NCBI GenBank assembly: GCA_002715465.1
Contig: PAYY01000007.1
Coordinates: forward strand, 193,047-257,046
Direction: 5' to 3'
Length of the DNA stretch: 64,000 nt
Source of the DNA: Fidelibacterota bacterium
GTDB lineage: Bacteria; Marinisomatota; Marinisomatia; Marinisomatales; S15-B10
The translations under genes were made by a program, and so were the position numbers. How positions within the stretch are numbered: position 1 is the first letter of the stretch; each line of letters begins with the position of its first letter. Below, piece after piece: positions 1-8,485 of this stretch. Below the pieces are notes generated by a model. It saw only the letters and a program-made list of their open reading frames with translations. It ran no database searches and was not told where the DNA came from.

Positions 1-550
1 TATCAGCTGCTAGTATAACATAGCCAGAAGATTTAATTTTCTTTAAATCATAGTCTGTGTGGATATTAATACGAAAATGTGCCCCCATTCCACTACGTAC
101 AACCTTTGGATTATATGGGTCAACAGATGATTTAGAGAGCACTATTTCATGAACACCAAACCAATCAGCTGTCCTAAAAATAGTACCGACATTGCCTGGA
201 TCTCGAATTTCATCCAGATAAATGCAATTATTCTCAAATTTTGGCATTCTTTTTGGAGGTATTTGTACAACTCCTAGAATGCCTTGATTTGAAATTGTAT
301 TTGATATTTCTCTTAATTCACTATCAGGAATTTTTTTTATAGGAATATTTTTTTTATGCGTATCATTTATTAATTGGTTTTTTCTTTTTGAAGAAGATAA
401 ATCATTACTATAATACAGTTTTTCAATTCTATTCGTTTTTAGTGCTTCTTCAAGAACACGCACCCCTTCCACAATAAATTTATTTACTATGTGCCGATAT
501 TTTTTGTGTTGAAGCCTAGAGAGTTTCTTCCTTTCATCTATAGATAGCAT
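1..550 (-). CDS. TrmH/SpoU-family RNA methyltransferase, C-terminus cut by window
   Basis: A SPOUT-class 2'-O-ribose RNA methyltransferase is likely. The reading frame opens with ATG at 550 (MLSIDERKKLSRLQHKKYR) and runs off the left edge after about 183 codons. The first ~100 residues look like the small substrate-binding domain of TrmH/RlmB-type enzymes (EGVRVLEEAL is the usual start of that domain). Then comes the SpoU motif 1 region, YLDEIRDPGNVGTIFRTADW, with the conserved N-x-G-x-x-x-R-T-A, followed by a VVRSGMGAHF stretch like motif 2. The SAM-binding trefoil knot (motif 3) lies outside the window, so the exact target (tRNA or rRNA) cannot be set. It is divergent from the threonine aldolase gene, with 86 bp between the two starts. 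Confidence 0.85.
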   Translation of the reverse strand, partial: MLSIDERKKLSRLQHKKYRHIVNKFIVEGVRVLEEALKTNRIEKLYYSNDLSSSKRKNQLINDTHKKNIPIKKIPDSELREISNTISNQGILGVVQIPPKRMPKFENNCIYLDEIRDPGNVGTIFRTADWFGVHEIVLSKSSVDPYNPKVVRSGMGAHFRINIHTDYDLKKIKSSGYVILAAD

Positions 551-636
551 GTGAAAATCTAACTTGGAATTATAACATTTTCATTGAAAAGCCATTAGGC
601 GCCTATATATTGTCAATGTAAAAAGGGTGATTATTC

Positions 637-1677
637 ATGAAGATTATTGATTTAAGAAGTGATACTGTAACTCTTCCAACAGATAATATGCTCCGAGTTA
701 TGAAGAATGCACATCTAGGAGATGATGTATTTGAAGAAGACCCTACAGTTAATAAACTTGAAGAAAAATCTGCAGAAATTTTTGGTAAAGAATCAGCACT
801 GATAGTTCCAAGTGGTACCATGGCCAACCTTATTTCCGTGCTGGCTCATTGTGAACGTGGAACGGAAGTAATCCTTGGGGATAAAGCACATACATTTTTA
901 TATGAAGCGGGAGGGATTGCTGCTTTTGGAGGTGTGCATCCAAGAACTTTGCCAAATGCAAAAAATGGAACTATTAATTTAGATGAAATTAGATCAGCTA
1001 TTAGATCAGATAATGTTCATTTTCCACGTACTGGACTAATTAGTTTAGAAAATACTCACAATATTTGCTATGGATCACCCTTGAGCAAAGAATACATTGA
1101 TTCAGTAGCCATTGTGGCAAAAAGCAATAATCTCCCCTTGCATATTGATGGTGCAAGAATCTTCAATGCTTCTATAGCACTTAATTTGCCAGTAAACACT
1201 TTAATTGAAAATGTTGATTCAATTTCTTTTTGTTTATCGAAAGGATTATCTTGCCCAATTGGATCAGTGATTTGTGGAAAATCGGATTTTATATCAAAAA
1301 CACGCCGTATACGCAAAGGTTTAGGAGGAGGTATGCGTCAAGCAGGTATTATTGCTGCTCCTGGATTACTTGCATTAGATGAAATGATTGTTAGAATAAA
1401 AGAAGATCATTTAAATGCAAAAATTCTAGCAGAGGGAATTAATAGTATTAAGGGACTTCATGTAGAATTGAATTTAGTAAAAACAAATATTGTTTATTTT
1501 GAACTTGAGGATAATTTACAAGCAATAGATAAAGTTGTCGTTGATTTGGACAAAAAGGGCATAAAGTTTTTTGCTACTGGATTGAATCGTTTTCGAATGG
1601 TGACTAACAGAGGTATTGATAGTTTTGATATTGATAGGACATTGGCGGAATTATCATCTTATTTCGAATCTATTTAA
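637..1677 (+). CDS. ltaE: Low-specificity L-threonine aldolase
   Basis: A PLP-dependent fold-type I enzyme of 346 residues that splits L-threonine or L-allo-threonine to glycine and acetaldehyde. It begins with the family signature IDLRSDTVTLPT. HIDGAR near residues 169-174 supplies the Asp that holds the pyridine nitrogen, and LSKGLSCPIGS near residue 202 carries the Schiff-base lysine. Length is normal for the family. The ATG is preceded by an AAAGGGTG Shine-Dalgarno-like stretch. It is the first gene of a + strand group and probably has its own promoter in the divergent gap with the RNA methyltransferase. It would feed glycine and one-carbon metabolism. Confidence 0.93.
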   Translation: MKIIDLRSDTVTLPTDNMLRVMKNAHLGDDVFEEDPTVNKLEEKSAEIFGKESALIVPSGTMANLISVLAHCERGTEVILGDKAHTFLYEAGGIAAFGGVHPRTLPNAKNGTINLDEIRSAIRSDNVHFPRTGLISLENTHNICYGSPLSKEYIDSVAIVAKSNNLPLHIDGARIFNASIALNLPVNTLIENVDSISFCLSKGLSCPIGSVICGKSDFISKTRRIRKGLGGGMRQAGIIAAPGLLALDEMIVRIKEDHLNAKILAEGINSIKGLHVELNLVKTNIVYFELEDNLQAIDKVVVDLDKKGIKFFATGLNRFRMVTNRGIDSFDIDRTLAELSSYFESI

Positions 1678-1739
1678 AAGTCTAATTTTTAATTCTAATT
1701 AGCAGAGTAAATTTCACGTAAAATTTGGTGCGAAATAAA

Positions 1740-3215
1740 ATGTCTAAAGCAGTAACAGCAAAGAGTACGAGTTATGCTAAATGGTATACCGATGTAGTCA
1801 CTAAAGCACATTTAGCTGATTATGGTCCTGTAAAAGGTACCATGGTAATTCGTCCTTATGGTTTTTCACTTTGGGATTCTGTGAAAGAAACTTTTGATTC
1901 TCGATTTAAAGCAACTGGTCATGTCAATGCCTATTTTCCTATGTTTATCCCGAAGTCTTTTTTAAGCAAAGAAGCTGAACATGTGGCTGGTTTTGCAAAA
2001 GAATGTGCTGTAGTAACGCATCACCGTTTAATTTCCAATCCACATGGTGAAGGACTTGTAGTTGACCCCACATCATTGTTAGATGAAGAAGTGATTATTA
2101 GACCGACTTCAGAGACAGTTATTTGGTCAATGTATAAAAAATGGATCCAATCTTATAGAGATCTTCCTATCCTGATCAATCAATGGGCAAATGTTGTAAG
2201 ATGGGAAATGAGGACCAGATTATTTCTTAGAACCACAGAATTTCTATGGCAAGAAGGGCACACGGCTCATGCTAAAGCTAAAGAAGCTGAAGAAGAAGCT
2301 CAAAAAATTTTAAATATTTATCAAGAGGTAGCTGAAGAAGAATTAGCAATACCAGTTATTGCTGGTCTTAAAACAGAAGCAGAAAAATTTGCTGGTGCTG
2401 AACATACGTATTGTATTGAAGCAATGATGGGAGATTATCGGGCTTTGCAAGCTGGAACCTCACATAATCTAGGACAGAAGTTTGCGAAAGCTTTTGATGT
2501 AACATTTCAAACTCAGGATAATCGTGAAGAATATGTTTATGCTACTAGTTGGGGTGTTTCTACGCGCCTTATTGGTGCTGTTGTAATGGTACATGGAGAT
2601 GATAAAGGTCTACGTCTTCCTCCAAAAATAGCTCCATATCAGGTCGTGATTGTACCGATTGGAAAGACGGAAGAAGATATAAGTAGTATTCTTAATTATC
2701 TAAAAATATCCATAAGAGAATTCATGGATAATGGAATTAGGTTTCACATTGATGAACGCATTGGTATTACGCCTGGATTTAAGTTTAATGAATGGGAGAT
2801 GAAAGGTGTACCAATTCGTCTAGAAGTTGGTAAGCGAGATATGAAAGAAAAAATAGTCACTATTGTAAAACGCGATAATGGAGAAAAAATACAGCTTAAT
2901 ATTGAAGGTTTTGCATCAAAGATTCCAAAATTTCTTAAACAAATTCAAGAATCACTTTTTGATCAAGCAAAAGTTTTTTCCGAAAAGAACACATTTTGTA
3001 CGGAATCATATGATGAATTCAAGTCGATAATTTCTGATACAAAAGGATTTGTAAAATGTGGTTGGGATGGAGACCCCAATACCGAACTTGCAATTAAAGA
3101 AGAGACTAAGGCAACAATACGGTGTATTCCCTTTAATGGGGATCATGAAGATCTAAAATGTATTTATTCAGGAAAAAGGGCAAAGTATAAAGTAATTTTT
3201 GGAAAAGCCTATTAA
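1740..3215 (+). CDS. proS: Prolyl-tRNA synthetase, archaeal/eukaryotic type (ProS type 3)
   Basis: Class II aminoacyl-tRNA synthetase charging tRNA-Pro. Motif 1/2 elements are clear: RPTSETVIW near residue 121 and TTEFLWQEGHTAHAK near 165, followed by GTSHNLGQ of motif 3 context. There is no ~180-residue INS editing domain between motifs 2 and 3, and the protein has the C-terminal extension ending in a terminal tyrosine (FGKAY) that marks the archaeal/eukaryotic ProRS class. About 491 residues, normal for that class. An upstream in-frame TTG at 1725 exists, but I prefer the ATG at 1740; neither has a strong Shine-Dalgarno. Followed 13 bp later by recO. Confidence 0.95.
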   Translation: MSKAVTAKSTSYAKWYTDVVTKAHLADYGPVKGTMVIRPYGFSLWDSVKETFDSRFKATGHVNAYFPMFIPKSFLSKEAEHVAGFAKECAVVTHHRLISNPHGEGLVVDPTSLLDEEVIIRPTSETVIWSMYKKWIQSYRDLPILINQWANVVRWEMRTRLFLRTTEFLWQEGHTAHAKAKEAEEEAQKILNIYQEVAEEELAIPVIAGLKTEAEKFAGAEHTYCIEAMMGDYRALQAGTSHNLGQKFAKAFDVTFQTQDNREEYVYATSWGVSTRLIGAVVMVHGDDKGLRLPPKIAPYQVVIVPIGKTEEDISSILNYLKISIREFMDNGIRFHIDERIGITPGFKFNEWEMKGVPIRLEVGKRDMKEKIVTIVKRDNGEKIQLNIEGFASKIPKFLKQIQESLFDQAKVFSEKNTFCTESYDEFKSIISDTKGFVKCGWDGDPNTELAIKEETKATIRCIPFNGDHEDLKCIYSGKRAKYKVIFGKAY

Positions 3216-3228
3216 TTAATTCGAATTT

Positions 3229-3978
3229 ATGCCTCTTGAATCTACTTCCGCTATTGTATTAAAGAGCTTTCCATATGGTGATACTAGTAAGATAGCAAGA
3301 ATTTATACTCGAGATTTTGGTAAATTATCAATAATTGGGAAAGGTGTAATGTCATCTAAGGCTCTTCAAGGTAGTTATTTTGAACCTATTAATTGTATTA
3401 ATCTTAATTTTTATTATAGCCCCAAAAAACAACTTCAAATTTTTTCTAAAGCTGAATTTAATTATGCGTTAATATCTATTAAGAATGATATGAAAAAACT
3501 GAGTTATGGTTTTGCAATAATGGAATTAATTGACAGAACGGTAACTGGACAAGAGCCAAATAAAGAACTCTATTTTTTGACGGAAGCAGTTCTTAAAGCT
3601 ATAGACAAAAGTTCGGGCAACCTTAATCGAATCTTTTGGTACTTCGAAATAAAACTCCTTTCTATTTTAGGCCTTAGACCCCATCTATCAAATTGTCCTC
3701 AATGTAATAAAAAATTGTATTCAGCCTTTTTTTCTTTAATTTATGGAGAGTTAGTTTGTGGAAAGTGTATATCCGGTTCATCTAGCAAATTGTCAGCTGG
3801 AACAATTAACATTATTAAAATCCTAAGTACAAGTAATCTTGATGATCTAAGCAGTATAGAATGCAGTCCCCTAGAAAGAAAAGAATTCGGTCATTTTATT
3901 AAAAAATATCTCGAATATCATGTTGAGGGTCTCCACCATATTAGATCATTACGTGTTATGGAAAGTATACTAAGATGA
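3229..3978 (+). CDS. recO: DNA repair protein RecO
   Basis: RecO mediates loading of RecA on SSB-coated DNA with RecR and anneals complementary strands. The 249-residue product has the family layout: an N-terminal OB-fold starting STSAIVLKSFPYGDTSKIARIYT, a central helical domain, and a four-cysteine zinc finger (CPQCNKKLY ... LVCGKC) near residues 155-182. Its stop overlaps the start of the next gene by 4 bp (ATGA), indicating translational coupling with the hydrolase downstream. Confidence 0.93.
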   Translation: MPLESTSAIVLKSFPYGDTSKIARIYTRDFGKLSIIGKGVMSSKALQGSYFEPINCINLNFYYSPKKQLQIFSKAEFNYALISIKNDMKKLSYGFAIMELIDRTVTGQEPNKELYFLTEAVLKAIDKSSGNLNRIFWYFEIKLLSILGLRPHLSNCPQCNKKLYSAFFSLIYGELVCGKCISGSSSKLSAGTINIIKILSTSNLDDLSSIECSPLERKEFGHFIKKYLEYHVEGLHHIRSLRVMESILR

Positions 3979-4745
3979 GGGATCTTTTAACCCAAAGAAT
4001 TTCATCAAAGCCATTTAGATATGAAGGGGATAGTAGTGTAGCATGTTATATAATACATGGTTATACCGGGAGTACCTTTGAAATGAGAAAATTAGGAAAA
4101 TTTTTATCTTCAAACGGTATAACCGCTGTTGCTGATTTATTGCCTGGTCATGGTACTTCTGTCAAGGATTGTAATTCTAGAAGTCATTATGAATGGTTAC
4201 AATCGGTTGAAGAGGGGTATGATCGTTTGGCACAAGAATTTAATGAGATTTTTATTATTGGATTCAGTATGGGTGCTGTACTTGCATTTCATCTTGCACT
4301 TGAGCGTGATCCAAATGGTTTGATTATTATGGCGCCTGCAATGTTTAAGTTTAGGTCTAGAAAAGTATATCTTTCTCCAATTCTATGTTATTTTAAAGAG
4401 TATGAAATAAAACGTTTTATAAATAATAACAATGTACAGTTACCACGATTTGGTTACGCGGTCTATCCAATCAAAGCTGGTAGAGAAGCTTTGAGAATGA
4501 CAATAAAATTGAGACGTAAACTTAAATACGTAAAAGTTCCTACACTAGTTATGCATTCTACTAAAGATATTACTGCACCTTATGAAAATGGTCCACGGGT
4601 TTATGAAGCAATTGGTGCAAAGGACAAAGAGTTCATTAAGTTTGCACATTCTACTCATATGCTTATGTATGATTGTGAAAAAGAGTTAGTTTGGGATTCA
4701 ACTTTACAGTTCCTCATTAGTAGGTCTAATATTATTAATCAATGA
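3975..4745 (+). CDS. Alpha/beta hydrolase, carboxylesterase/monoacylglycerol-lipase type
   Basis: A 256-residue serine hydrolase without a signal peptide, so probably cytoplasmic. The oxyanion strand IIHGYTGS starts near residue 26, the nucleophile elbow GFSMG places the serine near 98, and the acid and base are probably the Asp in STKDIT and the His in FAHSTHML toward the C-terminus. The layout resembles Est30-like carboxylesterases that hydrolyse short and medium-chain esters. The natural substrate is not evident. The gene overlaps recO at its 5' end and the rhomboid gene at its 3' end by 4 bp each, so all three are likely one transcript. Confidence 0.85.
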   Translation: MRDLLTQRISSKPFRYEGDSSVACYIIHGYTGSTFEMRKLGKFLSSNGITAVADLLPGHGTSVKDCNSRSHYEWLQSVEEGYDRLAQEFNEIFIIGFSMGAVLAFHLALERDPNGLIIMAPAMFKFRSRKVYLSPILCYFKEYEIKRFINNNNVQLPRFGYAVYPIKAGREALRMTIKLRRKLKYVKVPTLVMHSTKDITAPYENGPRVYEAIGAKDKEFIKFAHSTHMLMYDCEKELVWDSTLQFLISRSNIINQ

Positions 4746-5575
4746 GATATCATTATCAAAGCAATTTTTCACGTGGGGACTATTTTGGGCCTAGATTATT
4801 CACTGATGCTATTAAACTCTTAGTGTCAATTAATTTTTTAGTTTTTCTTCTACAAGAACTTTCAGGTCAGGAAAGAATTCTTTTTCAACTGTTTGGAATT
4901 GTTCCTAGAAATACTTGGAGCCAATTAATGATATGGCAACCATTTACATATCTTTTTTTTCATGGAGGTATTTGGCATGTGTTAATTAATATGTTTGTGC
5001 TTTGGATGTTTGGCTCTGAACTCGAGACAGTTTGGGGGAAAAAAGATTTCTTGAAATATTATTTTTTTACAGGTATTGGTTCTGGTATAATTACTCTTTT
5101 ATTTAGTTTTAACTCTCTTATCCCAGTGGTTGGAGCAAGCGGTGCAGTTTATGGTATACTTCTTGCTTATGGGATAATTTTTCCTAATCGCTATGTATAC
5201 CTTTATTTTTTAATTCCTGTGAAAGTGAAATATTTTGTAATTGTTATCGGTATGATTGCATTTTTTTCATCTATTGGATCTGTTTCATCAGGAGTGAGTC
5301 ATCTTACTCACTTGTCTGGAATGTTATTAGGTTTAGGTTATATGAAATTTAATTTCAGACTTGATATGTTAAAGCGTATTTTTGTTAAGCAGAAAGATGA
5401 ACTACGTCATCGTATAATAAAGAATAAAAGACGTCGCGATGAAGATTTACGTCTTGAAGTGGATCAATTACTTGATCGTATTAATGAGGTGGGTTACAAT
5501 GGATTATCTGATAAACAAAAAAAGTTTTTATACGAAGCAAGTAAAAAACTTTCAAAAGGAGAAGATCGGAATTAA
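4742..5575 (+). CDS. Rhomboid-family intramembrane serine protease
   Basis: A polytopic membrane protein of 277 residues with about six hydrophobic segments between residues 22 and 203. Rhomboid hallmarks are present: HGGIWHVLINMFVLWMFG (L1/TM2 region with the conserved His and Asn), GASGAVYG with the nucleophile Ser133, and HLTHLSGMLLG with the catalytic His190 in the last core helix. A soluble, very basic and helical C-terminal tail of about 70 residues follows. It should cleave transmembrane substrates in the inner membrane; the substrate is unknown. It ends 3 bp from the stop of the convergent Ppx/GppA gene, with no terminator hairpin visible between. Confidence 0.92.
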   Translation: MRYHYQSNFSRGDYFGPRLFTDAIKLLVSINFLVFLLQELSGQERILFQLFGIVPRNTWSQLMIWQPFTYLFFHGGIWHVLINMFVLWMFGSELETVWGKKDFLKYYFFTGIGSGIITLLFSFNSLIPVVGASGAVYGILLAYGIIFPNRYVYLYFLIPVKVKYFVIVIGMIAFFSSIGSVSSGVSHLTHLSGMLLGLGYMKFNFRLDMLKRIFVKQKDELRHRIIKNKRRRDEDLRLEVDQLLDRINEVGYNGLSDKQKKFLYEASKKLSKGEDRN

Positions 5576-5578
5576 ATA

Positions 5579-6493
5579 TTATAGGTTTTCAGTCATCCAT
5601 CTATATATCATTCCCCAACGTAAACCATGGTCACTAATTACAATTCTTTGATGATGGATCTTTCTTAAGATAGTTTGCAGAATTAATGCACCCATGGGAA
5701 TAATATCTGCACGTTCATGAGGCAATCCTTTTAATTTTGCACGCTCTTGGCTTGATAAGCTTAAAAGATAGTCACTCAATGCAATTATTGAATTTAATGT
5801 TAGTTGTTTCCCATGAACGCGAGAGGGGTCATAATTATCCATTTTTAGTTCCACAGCTTTTAAAGTTGTGATAGTTCCTGCCACACCAATTATAAGACTT
5901 GTAGGTTTTTCAAGAGAAAGTGGTGAAAACATTTTGTCCAATTCTTTTATTGCAGAATTCTGATCCTTTGAATCTGGAGGATCATGTTTAAAATATTTTT
6001 CAGAAAAGGAAACGGTGCCAACATTTAAGCTTATTCTAGATTTAATTTTTACTTTATCTCCCTTAACTAATTCTGTACTTCCTCCTCCAATATCAATCAT
6101 AAAGAAAGACTTTCCTATATATCCAAATTCATGGGTAATAGCTTTAAAGGTAAGTTCAGCTTCTTTCTCTCCAGATAATATTTTAAAGGAAATTCCACAT
6201 TCTTTCTCGATTGTTTCTATAAATTTTTCCCCGTCATTAGCATTTCTTAAAGCAGCTGTGCCAACTGCCAATATTTTATCAACACTATAATCATTAATTT
6301 TTTTAGATAAACTTCTTAATGCTTCTAAACAACGCATTTTAGCATGAGGATGAAGTTGACCTCCTATTTTTAAACTTTGACCTAAACGTATAAATTTTAC
6401 CCATTCTTTTATAAGATGTATTTTTCCATATTTTTGTTCTAATATGGTGACAGTTAAAGCATTAGAGCCAAGGTCTATAGAGGCTAATCTCAT
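5579..6493 (-). CDS. Ppx/GppA family phosphatase (exopolyphosphatase-like)
   Basis: An ASKHA-fold phosphatase acting on polyphosphate or pppGpp. The N-terminus MRLASIDLGSNALTVTI is the phosphate-1 motif, FFMIDIGGGSTELV is the phosphate-2 loop, and GVAGTITTLKAV is the adenosine-like motif. At 304 residues it has only the two actin-like domains and lacks the C-terminal HD-like domain of long Ppx/GppA proteins, so the choice between polyphosphate and pppGpp cannot be made from sequence alone. The ATG at 6493 lies 15 bp after the upstream glycosyltransferase, so it is probably the last gene of the glycan operon. Confidence 0.9.
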   Translation of the reverse strand: MRLASIDLGSNALTVTILEQKYGKIHLIKEWVKFIRLGQSLKIGGQLHPHAKMRCLEALRSLSKKINDYSVDKILAVGTAALRNANDGEKFIETIEKECGISFKILSGEKEAELTFKAITHEFGYIGKSFFMIDIGGGSTELVKGDKVKIKSRISLNVGTVSFSEKYFKHDPPDSKDQNSAIKELDKMFSPLSLEKPTSLIIGVAGTITTLKAVELKMDNYDPSRVHGKQLTLNSIIALSDYLLSLSSQERAKLKGLPHERADIIPMGALILQTILRKIHHQRIVISDHGLRWGMIYRWMTENL

Positions 6494-6508
6494 TTAGGGT
6501 TTTTATTA

Positions 6509-7435
6509 TTATTCAATTAGTTTGTTTCTTTTCAAAAAATCTCGATAGCTACCTGTTAAAGCGTCAACCATTCTATAACGAATAAAAGGATTACAAAGAG
6601 GTGTGGGAAGTATATAATACATTATTTCTACAATCCGTCTTATGATTTTATTAAATAATATTTTTCCTAATAGAACTTTAGGATTGTAACCTGCTATGTA
6701 ATCAGCTCCCGTGTCTTTTGCAAGTTCAGGAAATTCACTTAAAACCTTTGGCAGATTATTAGCACCATAATCTTTCAAGTCTGAGAGAGTGGTAAAAAAA
6801 GTTTTTAGTTTATATTGCTTTACTATGATATCCGATGCAAAGAATAGGTTATTAGGAAAATTATTCCAAAGTCGATATGAGTAATGTAAATCGATTCCAT
6901 ATCCTTTAAGATTATGATTGAATTCGCCTGTCTTATTTATAGCTAAACGTTTGATGGATGTAGCTGTCAAAATAAAGTATCGGTAGGGCAATGGTTCCAT
7001 TATAGCACACCGCTTTGCACCTCGTTTACTACTAAAAAGGTATCGGTGATACTTATCAATCGCAGGGGTTCCAGATTGAAGGTTTGATAATAGTCCAATT
7101 ATCTTTTCATTATTATGATATTCCACATGCTTTGAGATGAAATCAAGTGGAACTTCTATATCACAATCAATAAAGATTACAATATCCCCTGTAGCTTGTC
7201 TTAATCCTGTGTTTCGGGTAGCAGATCTACCACGATTTTCGTCATGATTAAGAATAGTTAGTCTATCTTTCCAATTTTCTGAAGTGATTAATTTAATTGT
7301 GTTATCAGTGGAAGAATCATTTACTAGAATTATCTCATGACTTGCTGTGGGATAATCTTGATTTAGAAGCGGAGGTAAGGTTTTTTTTAGTATATCCGCC
7401 GCGTTATAAACTGATACAATTATAGATACATTCAT
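6509..7435 (-). CDS. Glycosyltransferase family 2
   Basis: An inverting GT-A glycosyltransferase of 308 residues. SIIVSVYNAADILKKTLPPL opens the nucleotide-binding fold, HEIILVNDSSTDNT is the uracil-binding strand, and IVFIDCDIEVP near residues 90-100 holds the DxD-like metal-binding Asp pair. The C-terminal part has amphipathic rather than long membrane segments. It is the sixth gene of a - strand glycan operon starting at 13859 and sits 12 bp from the preceding glycosyltransferase. Donor and acceptor are unknown; from context it adds a sugar to an exported surface glycan. Confidence 0.88.
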   Translation of the reverse strand: MNVSIIVSVYNAADILKKTLPPLLNQDYPTASHEIILVNDSSTDNTIKLITSENWKDRLTILNHDENRGRSATRNTGLRQATGDIVIFIDCDIEVPLDFISKHVEYHNNEKIIGLLSNLQSGTPAIDKYHRYLFSSKRGAKRCAIMEPLPYRYFILTATSIKRLAINKTGEFNHNLKGYGIDLHYSYRLWNNFPNNLFFASDIIVKQYKLKTFFTTLSDLKDYGANNLPKVLSEFPELAKDTGADYIAGYNPKVLLGKILFNKIIRRIVEIMYYILPTPLCNPFIRYRMVDALTGSYRDFLKRNKLIE

Positions 7436-7447
7436 ACAAATTAATTA

Positions 7448-8485
7448 TTATTTTTTGCATACAGCATTGTAGACTTCAGCTGTACTTTTTGCAATATGTT
7501 TCCATAAGAACTTATTCTGAATATGAGTACTTAATTTATTGTTTTTAGGAGTATGCAAAGCAATCTTGATTCCATTTCTAATATCATCTACTGAATAAGG
7601 GTTTACATAATGTGCCATTTCTTCAAAATAATCTTTAGTTCCTCCAAAGGGTGTGATAACAATTTGTGAACCAGCTAATCCAGCTTCAAGTGCTGCAATT
7701 CCAGGTGTTTCATATCGAGCTGGTAATGCGAAAACTTTTGCGGCCGCATAAGCTGATGAAAGCAATTCTGAATCATGATCAATACCGTTGATTAGTAATA
7801 GATTTTTATTTTTTTTTGCTTCATAAACACACTGTTTTCCTTCTTGTGTATTACTTATTTTTCCAATGATTACAGCAGGGTGGTCGATTGTTGAAAGTGC
7901 ACGTATAAGAGAAAGGGTATTTTTTCTTTCAACACCAACATGCCCAACATTGAGAATAAAATCTTTGATTCCGTATTTATCATAAAAATATTTGGCATTG
8001 CCAGATTTAAATCTTTCTTCTACTCCATTTGGAATTAAAAATAATTTTTTTGAAGGAATGTTCATTCCATTAGCTAGCAACATTTTTTCAGATGAAGTAT
8101 TTGGAAGTATAGCGCTTGACCATTCACAGATGTCTTTAGTAAAACCGTAATCTGACCAGATCCCTGAGATGAATTTTCGCATGATATTATCTGCTCTAAT
8201 TGTCCAACGAATTGTGTGTTCGGATCTTCGAGTAAAAAAAATAGGACTCGTAACAAAGATTTTTCCTGTACTATTAAGGTGTCGTGCCAAATCATAAACG
8301 GCAAAATTAGATGCAAATAGATGATATAAGTCTGCATCATTATTGTTAAAACTATCATCCCATGTTTCATATAGCTTTACTTCATGACCCAGTGCTTCAA
8401 GATTAGTTTTTGTTTGCAACATTTGAGTTCTTGGACCACCATGCTTAATATTTACAGTATTATAACTTGCTAAAACAATTTTCAA
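7448..8485 (-). CDS. Glycosyltransferase family 4 (GT-B fold)
   Basis: A retaining GT-B glycosyltransferase. The start KIVLASYNTVNIKHGGPR has the glycine-rich acceptor-side loop, FILNVGHVGVERKN begins the donor domain, and RYETPGIAALEAGLAG is the E-x7-E motif that binds the nucleotide sugar. I place the start at the TTG at 8485, which overlaps the previous stop as TTGA. An in-frame TTG at 8500 would add five residues. About 345 residues is usual for the family. It works in the same glycan operon as its neighbours; sugar specificity is not visible. Confidence 0.87.
   Translation of the reverse strand: MKIVLASYNTVNIKHGGPRTQMLQTKTNLEALGHEVKLYETWDDSFNNNDADLYHLFASNFAVYDLARHLNSTGKIFVTSPIFFTRRSEHTIRWTIRADNIMRKFISGIWSDYGFTKDICEWSSAILPNTSSEKMLLANGMNIPSKKLFLIPNGVEERFKSGNAKYFYDKYGIKDFILNVGHVGVERKNTLSLIRALSTIDHPAVIIGKISNTQEGKQCVYEAKKNKNLLLINGIDHDSELLSSAYAAAKVFALPARYETPGIAALEAGLAGSQIVITPFGGTKDYFEEMAHYVNPYSVDDIRNGIKIALHTPKNNKLSTHIQNKFLWKHIAKSTAEVYNAVCKK

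Noticed and set aside
5576..5578. Terminator between the convergent rhomboid and Ppx/GppA genes
   Set aside because: Only 3 bp separate the stops and no hairpin with a T-run is visible around them.
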